Source of the DNA: Actinomadura graeca
GTDB lineage: Bacteria; Actinomycetota; Actinomycetes; Streptosporangiales; Streptosporangiaceae
Assembly: GCF_019175365.1 (NCBI RefSeq)
Contig: NZ_CP059572.1
Coordinates: forward strand, 2,356,001 to 2,420,000
Reading direction: 5' to 3'
DNA: 64,000 nt
The notes beneath the pieces were generated by a model. The model saw only the letters and a program-made list of their open reading frames with translations, did not search any database and had not been told where the DNA came from. A program made the position numbers and the translations under genes. Shown here one piece after another: positions 54,661 to 62,317 of the stretch (its first letter is position 1; the number at the start of each line of letters is the position of its first letter).

Positions 54661-54718
54661 TCCGCGCCCCGGCAAGCGCGGACCCGTCCCCCGGGTCCCT
54701 GACCCGGAAAGGTCCTGC

Positions 54719-56041
54719 ATGTCCACGCTCGCCCCCGTCCGTTCCCCGCTCACTGTGACGCACGGTCCCGGGGTCCGGGTTCGCCCGAAGGTCATCGGAG
54801 CCGACGCCCTCGTCCCCCTCGCCGACGGACGCCGCGTCCCCTACGCCAACCTCGACTACGCCGCGAGCGCCCCGTGCCTGGAGGCGGTGCACGAGGCCGT
54901 CACCCGCGCACTGCCCTACTACAGCAGCGTCCACCGCGGCGCGGGCCACGCTTCGCAGGTGACGACCGACGCCTACGAGGCGGCGCGCGACACCGTCCGC
55001 GGTTTCCTCGGCGCGTGGCGGCGCGCGGCGGTCGTCTTCACCCGCAACACCACCGACGCGATGAACCTCCTCGCGCACGCCGTGCCGCGCGGCACGACGG
55101 TCGTGGTGTTCGAGACCGAGCACCACGCGTCCCTGCTGCCGTGGCGGCGCGCGGTCCGCCTCCCGGCCCCCGCGACGCCCGCGGAGGCGATCGGGCTCGC
55201 CGACCGCGCGCTCGCCGGCTCCCCCGCCGGGCCGCGGCTGCTCGTCGTCACCGCCGCGTCCAACGTCACCGGCGAGCTGTGGCCGGTCCACGAGCTCGCC
55301 CGGGTCGCGCACCGGCACGGCGCCCGCATCGCCGTGGACGCCGCGCAGCTCGTCCCGCACCGGCGGCTCGACATGACCGCGCTCGGGCTGGACTACGTCG
55401 CGTTCTCCGGCCACAAGCTGTACGCGCCGTTCGGCGCGGGCGTCCTCGCCGGGCGGTCGGACTGGCTGCGCGCCGCCGACCCCTACCTCAAGGGCGGGGG
55501 CGCCAGCGCGTCCGTCACCGCGTCCCGCACCCGCTGGGCGCCCGCCGCCGAGCAGCGCCACGAGGCGGGGACCCCCAACGTCCTCGGCGCCATCGCCATC
55601 GCCGCCGCCTGCGAGGCCCTCACCCCGCACTGGGACGCGCTCGCCGCGCACGAGGAACGCCTCCTGGTCCGGCTGCGCTCGGGCCTCGCCGCCATCCCCG
55701 GTGTGCGCGAGCTCACACTGTGGGGACGCGGCCCCCGCGTCGGCATCGTCTCCTTCACCGTGGACGGCGTGCCCGCCCGCGAGGTCGCCCTGGCCCTGTC
55801 GGAACGGCACGGCATCGGCGTCCGCGACGGCAAGTTCTGCGCGCACCCTTTCGTCAGGCACCTGCTGTCGGTGAACGGCACCGAGGCGGGCGGCGGGACC
55901 CCGGCGGGCGATGGCACCGCCGTCCGCGCCAGCTTCGGTCTTGGGACGACCAAGGAGCACATCGACCGTCTGCTCGCCGCGCTCGGCCGTCTGGCCAGCG
56001 AAGTCGCCGACACGGACGATTGGTCCTCTTCGCCCATGTAG
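54719..56041 (+). CDS. Class V aminotransferase, cysteine-desulfurase-like
   Basis: A 440-residue PLP enzyme from ATG 54719 with GGAAAGG 6 bp upstream. N-terminal LDYAASAPC and YSSVHRGAGHASQ, and TRNTTDAMNLLAHA, resemble the SufS/CsdA group; the PLP Lys is in VAFSGHKLYAPFGAG, with HHAS and DAAQ upstream. The C-terminal Cys of desulfurases may be in DGKFCAHPF. Because it sits behind a SAM-IV riboswitch, it probably belongs to sulfur amino-acid metabolism, mobilising sulfur from cysteine or acting on a related substrate. An in-frame ATG at 54572 lies inside the riboswitch and is not used. Confidence 0.87.
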   Translation: MSTLAPVRSPLTVTHGPGVRVRPKVIGADALVPLADGRRVPYANLDYAASAPCLEAVHEAVTRALPYYSSVHRGAGHASQVTTDAYEAARDTVRGFLGAWRRAAVVFTRNTTDAMNLLAHAVPRGTTVVVFETEHHASLLPWRRAVRLPAPATPAEAIGLADRALAGSPAGPRLLVVTAASNVTGELWPVHELARVAHRHGARIAVDAAQLVPHRRLDMTALGLDYVAFSGHKLYAPFGAGVLAGRSDWLRAADPYLKGGGASASVTASRTRWAPAAEQRHEAGTPNVLGAIAIAAACEALTPHWDALAAHEERLLVRLRSGLAAIPGVRELTLWGRGPRVGIVSFTVDGVPAREVALALSERHGIGVRDGKFCAHPFVRHLLSVNGTEAGGGTPAGDGTAVRASFGLGTTKEHIDRLLAALGRLASEVADTDDWSSSPM

Positions 56042-56093
56042 CGTAGGCAGTTCCGCTCCGGCGGGCCGGGGAAAGCAAGACAGGAATCAGGGG

Positions 56094-59000
56094 GTGCCGA
56101 CCGTGGCCGACGCCTGGCGACCCACGTCGGACTTGGAGCGCCGACTTCAGGAGAGCGTCCGGACCGGGGACCAGGAGGGCTTCTTCCGCCTCCTCGCCGA
56201 CAGCGAGCTCGTGGTCCCCGTCCCGCCGGAGCTCGTCGACGGCGTGCTGGCGAACGAGGCCCAGCCCTCCTGGCCCACCCGGGAGGAGGACGGCCGCGTC
56301 CACGTGCTGGCCTACACCTCGGCCTCGGCGATGCGCGCCTGCCTCGGGCCGTCGTACCGGCACTACCTCACGCTCCGTTTCACGGCCCTGGCCGAGAGCT
56401 GGCCCGACGCGCGCTGGTGGCTCGCCGTCGACGCCACCGGCCAGGACGCGCCGGGCCATGGCACCGCCGGGCCCCTGCCGATCGAGGCGCGCCTGCCCGC
56501 CTGGTTCGTCCGCCAGGTCGCCGAGGGCGACGTCCGCCCGCCCCGCGCCGGACGCCCCGAGCTCATGCCCCCACCCGCACCCGCGGCCGACGCGCCCGCG
56601 CCCGACGCGCCCGACGCGCCCGCGGCCGACGCGCCCGGGGCGCACGCCGAGGCGGCCGAGCGGGTGCGGCAGGACGTCGCGCGGCACGCGGCCCACGATC
56701 CGCGGACCGTCATTCCATCCCAGGACGTCCCTCCTGCACAGGACCCGTCGAGAACGCGGACCGATCACCTCGCCCAGGAGGTTCCCGCTGCGGACGGCGG
56801 CGCCGCCGGGCTGGGCGGCCCCGCGTCCACGAGCGGCGCGTTCCCCCACCTCGCGGCCCCCGCCCAGGACGAGCGCGTGGCCCAGGACACCCCAGGGCCG
56901 TCCGGTCACGTCCCGCAGGTCGGCACGCCCCCGCAGGAGAGGCCGCCCGCAGAGGACGTACCCGAGGCGCCATCCGTGGCCGAGCCCGCGCAGAGCGGGA
57001 CGGCGGCGACCACCGGCCCGCCCCCGAGCGGGCCGTCCGCCCAGAGCGGGCCCGTGCCGCAGGACGCGCTGACGACGCGGGCCGACCTTCCGTCCGGCGA
57101 CTACACGGTCCCCGCAGGCCCGGCGACGCAGCCCGACCGGCCCGTGCAGCCCGTGCGGCCTGAGCAGGCCGCACGCCCCGAACAAGCAGTGCACCCCGAA
57201 CAAGCAGTGCACCCCGAACCGGCGGTGCACGCCGACCCGGCCGGGCCGGCGGCGGCGCCCGAGCCGGACGACTCCGGCTGGGAGGAGTTGCAGGCGCAGC
57301 ACCGGGAGCTGGCGCGGGAGGAGCCCCGCCCGGCGTTCCAGCCGGCCAACGAGGTCGAGCGGGAACTGCTGCGCGCGGCGGCGAACAACGACCACGACCT
57401 GTTCCTGCAGACCATGGCCGGCGCCGAGGTGCTGCTGCCCACGCCCGAGGACATGGACTACACGCTGCGTCCTGGCCGCAGCGGGTTCCCCTGGCAGACG
57501 CGGGAGGTGGACGGCGCGACGGTCGTGCCGGTGTTCACCTCGGCGGAGCGGCTGGTCGAGGCGGCCGGGGCGGGGACCGAGTACATCAAGCTCCCGTTCA
57601 CGGTGGCGCTGCGGTACTGGCCCGACCCCGAGTGGGTCCTGGCGATCAACTCGGGCTCCCCGGCGGGCGGGACGATCCTGGCCCAGCAGCTGCCGGGGCT
57701 CGCCCGGTGGGCGGACCAGCGCGCCGCGCAGCGGATGACGGAAGGGTTCGAACCGCAGAACGACGTGGAGCAGCGGCTCTTCGACGCGGCGCTGCGGCGC
57801 GACACCGACACCTTCTTCAAGGTGCTGCTCGGCGCGCAGGTGCTCGTCCCCGCCGAGCAGGAGACGCCCTGGGGCATCGCCCCGGACGACGCGGACTTCC
57901 CGTGGCGGCCGGTGGCCGTCCACGGCGAGGTGTGCATCCAGCTGTTCACGTCGCTGAAGTGGATGAACGAGGCGATCGGGTCGTCGCGGTTCGTCATGCC
58001 GAGCCTGCTGGAGATGGTGTCGGCGTGGCCGGACGCGAACTGGACGCTGGTCCTCAATCCCGGCACGCCGATCGACGCGGCCATGCCGGGCGCGCAGGTG
58101 CGGGCGCTGAGCGGGCCGTCCAAGGGCATGCCCGAGGACGTACCGGAGCCCGCGGCGGCGGCACCGGCCGTGGCGGAGACGCCCCCGCCTGCGGTGGCGG
58201 AGGTCCCGGCACCGGACGCCGCTCCCCGGCCCGCCGTTCCCCAGCCCGCCGCCCAGATCCCCGCGCCCGGCCAGGTCCCCGCGTCCGCCGCGGTGCCGCC
58301 CGGCCAGATCCCCTCGCCCGCCGAGGTGCCGTCCGCCGCCGCGGTGCCGCCCGCACAGTCGCCCCCGGCGGACATTCCGCCCGCGGGCGCCGTCGAAGTG
58401 CCGCCCGCGGCCGACGCCCGGCCCGAGGCAGAGCTGCCGTCCGCCGCAGCAGAATCGATCGGCCCCCGAGCCGGGGCGAACGCCCCTGCTCCCGACCCTG
58501 ACCCGGAGCCGGTACCCGCGCCGAGGCCGCGTCCTGCGGAGCCCGACTTCGAGCCCGGTAACCGCATCGACCAGGAGCTGTACGAGGCCACGCTGGGCGG
58601 GGACTCCGACTCCTTCCTGCGAGTGCTGCTCAACGCGAACGTGCTGGTGCCCATCCCGCAGGACGCGCCGCTGGAGGTCACGCCGGTCCAGCGGGAGTTC
58701 CGGTGGGAGGCGGCGCTCCAGGACGGGTCGTCCGTGCAGGTCTTCACGTCCCTGGTGCGGCTGCGGGAGGTGCTGCCGGAATCGCGGTTCGTGTACGCGG
58801 ACTTCCGGGAGCTGATCGGCGCGTGGCCCCGGGAGGACTGGGCGATGCTGCTCAACCCCGGCACGCGCATAGGGGCCTCCCTGCGCGGCGACCAGGTGCG
58901 GGAGCTGAGCGAGTGGGCGTCGCGCGTCGGACTCGTCCAGCCCAGGTCCGAGGCCCCGCTGCCGCCCGAGCCGTCGGCCGAAGCACGGCCCGAGCCACGG

Positions 59001-59672
59001 CCCGGACCGTCGCCCGCCGCCACGCCCCTGCCGCCGCCCGCGCAGAACGGCGTGCACGACGGTGTGCACGACAGCGCATACGACGGCGTGCACGACGCGG
59101 TGACGTCAGCCGCGTTCACCGAGTTCGAGACCGACCGGGTGGCGCAGCCGACCATCATGCAGAAGGTCGTCCCGCACGGCCATGTCGGCTGGTACCTGGA
59201 GCAGGGCTATGACCGGATCGGCGGGTTCGTCCACCCGACGAACGACGTCGCCGAGTTGCAGACGCCCGTGCAGCTCTACGAGGCGCTGGGCCTGCTGTAC
59301 GAGGATTCGTCGTTCGCACCGGGAGACGAGGGCGTCTACGTGATCCGGTGGCCCGCGTACTGCCCCGACCTGTACAGGGTCCCGTTCGGCGGACGGGACG
59401 AGGAGGAGATGGCGACCTGGGGCGAGGCCGGTTGGGTGATCGAGCGGCCGCCGTTCCTCGGGACGGGGTTCGCGCCGGGCAGCGCCGGTTCCATCCGCGA
59501 GTACAAGGTGGACAGCGTCCGGCTCCCCTACGGTGCGGAGATGTACTACCTCGGCTCGGACCGGACCGAGCGGTTCATCGCCATGTACGACCCCGACAGG
59601 CTGGCCTGGCTGCGCCCCGACGCGGCGGCCGGTCCCGACGGCCGCGACGGGCGGACGGGAGCGGCGCAGTGA
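56094..59672 (+). CDS. Quadruple SseB-domain protein with unknown C-terminal domain
   Basis: A 1,192-residue soluble protein (GTG 56094; GTG 56103 possible). Four SseB-like N-terminal domains of about 120 residues are recognisable: near 8-140, 418-545, 555-670 and 822-945. Each starts with a helix of the type (V/I)EREL-x-A, then (V)LVP, a W-P/W-R/W-E strand, VFTS, and a P-W/A-W-P-x-x-x-W strand ending in LNPGTP/INSGSP. Linkers are Pro/Ala-rich, with repeats such as HPEQAVHPEQAVHPEP. A unique C-terminal domain (about 1020-1180; YLEQGYDRIGGFVHP, YVIRWPAY, YKVDSVRLPYGAEMYYLGSD) is unrelated to SseB. The small next gene overlaps by 4 bp. Role unknown. Confidence 0.7.
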   Translation: MPTVADAWRPTSDLERRLQESVRTGDQEGFFRLLADSELVVPVPPELVDGVLANEAQPSWPTREEDGRVHVLAYTSASAMRACLGPSYRHYLTLRFTALAESWPDARWWLAVDATGQDAPGHGTAGPLPIEARLPAWFVRQVAEGDVRPPRAGRPELMPPPAPAADAPAPDAPDAPAADAPGAHAEAAERVRQDVARHAAHDPRTVIPSQDVPPAQDPSRTRTDHLAQEVPAADGGAAGLGGPASTSGAFPHLAAPAQDERVAQDTPGPSGHVPQVGTPPQERPPAEDVPEAPSVAEPAQSGTAATTGPPPSGPSAQSGPVPQDALTTRADLPSGDYTVPAGPATQPDRPVQPVRPEQAARPEQAVHPEQAVHPEPAVHADPAGPAAAPEPDDSGWEELQAQHRELAREEPRPAFQPANEVERELLRAAANNDHDLFLQTMAGAEVLLPTPEDMDYTLRPGRSGFPWQTREVDGATVVPVFTSAERLVEAAGAGTEYIKLPFTVALRYWPDPEWVLAINSGSPAGGTILAQQLPGLARWADQRAAQRMTEGFEPQNDVEQRLFDAALRRDTDTFFKVLLGAQVLVPAEQETPWGIAPDDADFPWRPVAVHGEVCIQLFTSLKWMNEAIGSSRFVMPSLLEMVSAWPDANWTLVLNPGTPIDAAMPGAQVRALSGPSKGMPEDVPEPAAAAPAVAETPPPAVAEVPAPDAAPRPAVPQPAAQIPAPGQVPASAAVPPGQIPSPAEVPSAAAVPPAQSPPADIPPAGAVEVPPAADARPEAELPSAAAESIGPRAGANAPAPDPDPEPVPAPRPRPAEPDFEPGNRIDQELYEATLGGDSDSFLRVLLNANVLVPIPQDAPLEVTPVQREFRWEAALQDGSSVQVFTSLVRLREVLPESRFVYADFRELIGAWPREDWAMLLNPGTRIGASLRGDQVRELSEWASRVGLVQPRSEAPLPPEPSAEARPEPRPGPSPAATPLPPPAQNGVHDGVHDSAYDGVHDAVTSAAFTEFETDRVAQPTIMQKVVPHGHVGWYLEQGYDRIGGFVHPTNDVAELQTPVQLYEALGLLYEDSSFAPGDEGVYVIRWPAYCPDLYRVPFGGRDEEEMATWGEAGWVIERPPFLGTGFAPGSAGSIREYKVDSVRLPYGAEMYYLGSDRTERFIAMYDPDRLAWLRPDAAAGPDGRDGRTGAAQ

Positions 59673-60037
59673 TCCGGGACGGCTACGTCGCGCGCTGGCT
59701 CGGGCGGGACTTCGAGGCCGCCCCGGGCGCGGACGGCGAGATCCGGCTGTACGCGCCCGAGGTCACCGACGGGTTCGAGGAACTGCGTCCGGGACGGTTC
59801 CGGCGCATCGTTCCGGCGTCGGAGGTCGAGGAGCTACGCTACGTCCGGACGACGTGCACATGGCGAGGCGAGAGGTTCGTCATTGTGGGCGAGCACGAAA
59901 CCTGGTTTCGGGTGGAGTATTCCGGTGGACGCGCCCCGGTGGCCGAGCGTCTCGGCCTGGAGCGCATCGACCAGGGGATCTGGCAGGCATGGGCTCCGGG
60001 TTCGGAGATCGAGGACCTGCGCGAGGAGTTCGCCTGA
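59669..60037 (+). CDS. Small protein coupled to the SseB gene, hypothetical
   Basis: A 122-residue protein from GTG 59669, overlapping the SseB stop by 4 bp (GTGA). It is acidic (DGYVARWLGRDFEAAPGADGEIRLYAPEV, EVEELRYVRTTCTWRGERF), single-domain, strand-rich, with no signal peptide or membrane helix. No family recognised. Translational coupling to a large multi-domain protein is typical of a dedicated partner; an immunity-like or chaperone-like role is only inference. Confidence 0.65.
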   Translation: MIRDGYVARWLGRDFEAAPGADGEIRLYAPEVTDGFEELRPGRFRRIVPASEVEELRYVRTTCTWRGERFVIVGEHETWFRVEYSGGRAPVAERLGLERIDQGIWQAWAPGSEIEDLREEFA

Positions 60038-60168
60038 CTGCCGTGATGGTCCCCCCGGGGTTGCCTTGACCGGTTGATCCGTGTTCGCATGATTCCGGTG
60101 TGGACACCCCGGGGTAAAGTCAACGGGGCTCAGGCGCTCAATGACGATGCGGCGGAGGTGCGGCGACG

Positions 60169-61212
60169 GTGGCCAATCGATCGGCGACGAAACCGATCCT
60201 GCTGGGTATCGGCACGGCCGCGGTCCTCGCCGCGGGCTCCGGCTCCGCGATCGCCTACGGCTCGGCGTCCCCGTCCACGTCGCCCAGCCCGACCATCACC
60301 CCCGCCCCGACCTCGACGTCGACCGCGCCGCCGGCGGATCCGCCGGGCAAGCTCATCGTGAGCGTGGACCCCGTCGACAGTGACGTGACGCTCGGCGAGC
60401 GCGTCCAGGTGAACACGCACGTGTCGGCCAAGGGCGGCACCGTGACGGGCGTCAAGGTCCTGGGCATCCAGGTCAACAACACGAAGGCCGTCCTGGGCGG
60501 CGAGTGCAAGAAGCCGTTCACGATGAGCGCCTGCACCGTGGGGACTCTGAAGGACGGCGAGCGCGACACCGTCATCTCGACGCTCCTCGTTCCGGAGTCG
60601 GTCAAGAAGAAGCTGACGGTGACGCTCACCGTCACGGTCGGCGCGACCGGGACGAAGTCCCTTCCCGTGCCGGCGAAGGTCACCTACAAGCCCAAGCCGA
60701 AGCCCACGCCGACGCTGTCGCCCGGGAAGGGCGAGGGCCCATCGGACGGCAAGAGCGGCAAGGACAAGGGCGGGTCGGGCTCCGGCGGGTCCGGAGGCGG
60801 CACCGGCGGGTCCGGGTCGGGCGGAACCGGCGGCACCGGCGGAGGCGGCCCCGCGGCGAACCCCGGCGGCTACGTCCCGCCCGCGCCGAACTCCTCGTTC
60901 GACCCGAAGAACCCGCAGGTGGCGCTGCCGCCGATCGCGGCGCCGAACCCGTCGGTGGCGCCGAGCCCGCAGCCGGCCGCACCGGCGAGCCGGCTGCGCA
61001 ACAACAAGTCGCCCGTCGCGCAGGAGCTGACGTTCGACCGGATGGCCAGCACGCAGATCGCGTGGCTCGCGGCGCTGATGGTGGCGTTCTTCCTGCTGAT
61101 GACGCAGCTGCGGCTCGGCCGCCGCGACGCGCCCCGCTCCGCCGCGGCCGCGCGGGCACGGCGGGTGAAGGGCACGCACCGGCGCGCGAGGCGCGGCACC
61201 TTCGCCAAGTGA
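60169..61212 (+). CDS. Exported Ser/Pro/Gly-rich membrane-anchored protein, hypothetical
   Basis: A 347-residue protein from GTG 60169, with GGAGG 11 bp upstream. Signal peptide or N-terminal anchor at residues 9-29, then an Ser/Pro/Thr-rich stretch, a strand-rich domain (about 60-175: KLIVSVDPVDSDVTLGERVQVNTHV, CKKPF-CTVGTL) resembling bacterial Ig/CARDB-like or DUF11 domains, a Gly/Ser linker (GSGGSGGGTGG), and a TM helix near 297-315 followed by a basic cytoplasmic tail (RRDAPRSAAAARARRVKGTHRR). The arrangement is that of a wall- or membrane-tethered surface protein. Confidence 0.75.
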   Translation: MANRSATKPILLGIGTAAVLAAGSGSAIAYGSASPSTSPSPTITPAPTSTSTAPPADPPGKLIVSVDPVDSDVTLGERVQVNTHVSAKGGTVTGVKVLGIQVNNTKAVLGGECKKPFTMSACTVGTLKDGERDTVISTLLVPESVKKKLTVTLTVTVGATGTKSLPVPAKVTYKPKPKPTPTLSPGKGEGPSDGKSGKDKGGSGSGGSGGGTGGSGSGGTGGTGGGGPAANPGGYVPPAPNSSFDPKNPQVALPPIAAPNPSVAPSPQPAAPASRLRNNKSPVAQELTFDRMASTQIAWLAALMVAFFLLMTQLRLGRRDAPRSAAAARARRVKGTHRRARRGTFAK

Positions 61213-61268
61213 CCTCGGCCGGCCCGCACCCCTGCCGCGGCGCCTGACGGCGTCATGTGGTCATGTGG

Positions 61269-62093
61269 TCACAGGCGAGGTGTGTGGACGAGCGAGTAAC
61301 AGGCGATCGCCGCAGCGGCGACGACGTTGAGGGAGTCCACGCCCGCCGAGGTGGCGTCGGGACTCATGGGGATGCGGACGGCCTCGTCCGCCTCGTGCAG
61401 CCAGCGGGAGGAGAGCCCGTCGCCCTCAGAGCCGAGCATCAGCGCGGTCTTCTCGCCCGCGGGGGCCTTGTCCAGGGGGACGGCCGACGGATCGGGTGTC
61501 AGCGCCAGGAGGGTGAAGCCCGCGGCGCGGAGGTCGGCGAGGCCGCCGTGCCAGTCGTCCATGCGGGCGTAGGGGATGGCGAAGACCGCGCCCATCGAGA
61601 CCTTGACGGAGCGGCGGTAGAGGGGGTCCGCGCAGCGCGGCGACAGGACGACCGCGTCGACGCCGAGCGCGGCGGCGCACCGGAAGATGGCGCCGACGTT
61701 GCCGTGGTCGACGAGGTCCTCCAGGACCAGCACGCGCCGTGCGCCCGCGACGAGCGCACCGGCCTGGGGCAGCGGCAGCCGCTCCAGGGACGCCAGGGCC
61801 CCGCGGTGGACCTGGAAGCCGACCAGGCCCTCCATGGTGGCGTCGTCGACGATGTAGACGGGGACGTCCAGACCGTCCAGGAGGTCCGACAGCGGACCGG
61901 CCCACCGGCGGGCCATGAGGAGGGAGCGGACGGGGTGCCCGGCGGCGACCGCGCGGCGGATCACCTTCTCGCCCTCGGCGACGAACAGCCCGTGCTCGGC
62001 CTCCAGGCTCTTGCGGAGGTTCACGTCCCGGAGCCGGACGTAGTCGGCAAGGCGGGGGTCGGCGGGGTCGGCGACGGGTACCAGGCGGGCCAT
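61269..62093 (-). CDS. TrmH/SpoU-family RNA 2'-O-methyltransferase
   Basis: A 274-residue protein from ATG 62093. Three SPOUT motifs are present: LEDLVDHGNVGAIFRCAAALG (motif 1, catalytic Asn and Arg), LMLGSEGDGLS (motif 2) and IPMSPDATSAGVDSLNVVAAAAIA (motif 3), which bind SAM in the trefoil knot. The N-terminal 100 residues (FVAEGEKVIRRAVAAG) are the substrate-binding domain of the TrmH-like rRNA/tRNA group. Position of methylation (for example a 23S rRNA or tRNA ribose) cannot be told from sequence. Confidence 0.92.
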   Translation of the reverse strand: MARLVPVADPADPRLADYVRLRDVNLRKSLEAEHGLFVAEGEKVIRRAVAAGHPVRSLLMARRWAGPLSDLLDGLDVPVYIVDDATMEGLVGFQVHRGALASLERLPLPQAGALVAGARRVLVLEDLVDHGNVGAIFRCAAALGVDAVVLSPRCADPLYRRSVKVSMGAVFAIPYARMDDWHGGLADLRAAGFTLLALTPDPSAVPLDKAPAGEKTALMLGSEGDGLSSRWLHEADEAVRIPMSPDATSAGVDSLNVVAAAAIACYSLVHTPRL

Positions 62094-62317
62094 GCCCCCC
62101 ATTCTAGGAAATGGATCATGATTGGCCCGGCGGCGCATCACGGTACCGTAAAGTACCGCTCCGATCGCGGGGCGTCACAGCAACCCGAGATGCCGGGGTT
62201 GTCGGGACATAAGCGCATGACCTGCGTCATCATCAGTTTTGAGTTCTTTGTAACCTCTGGTTCGTACTACTACAGTGCCGGGGAACATCGGCGGGTTTCT
62301 GGTGAATCGAGGCAGCC

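Noticed and set aside
54572..54718. Upstream start of the aminotransferase at ATG 54572
   Set aside because: This would translate the SAM riboswitch aptamer; ATG 54719 has a proper ribosome-binding site and matches the family N-terminus.
57150..57240. DNA-level tandem repeat as a mobile or regulatory element
   Set aside because: It encodes the in-frame HPEQAV repeats of the SseB-protein linker, so protein coding explains it.
55854..59093. A 1,079-codon open frame on the minus strand
   Set aside because: Antisense shadow of the SseB and aminotransferase genes; repetitive Gly/Arg/His composition and no recognisable domain.
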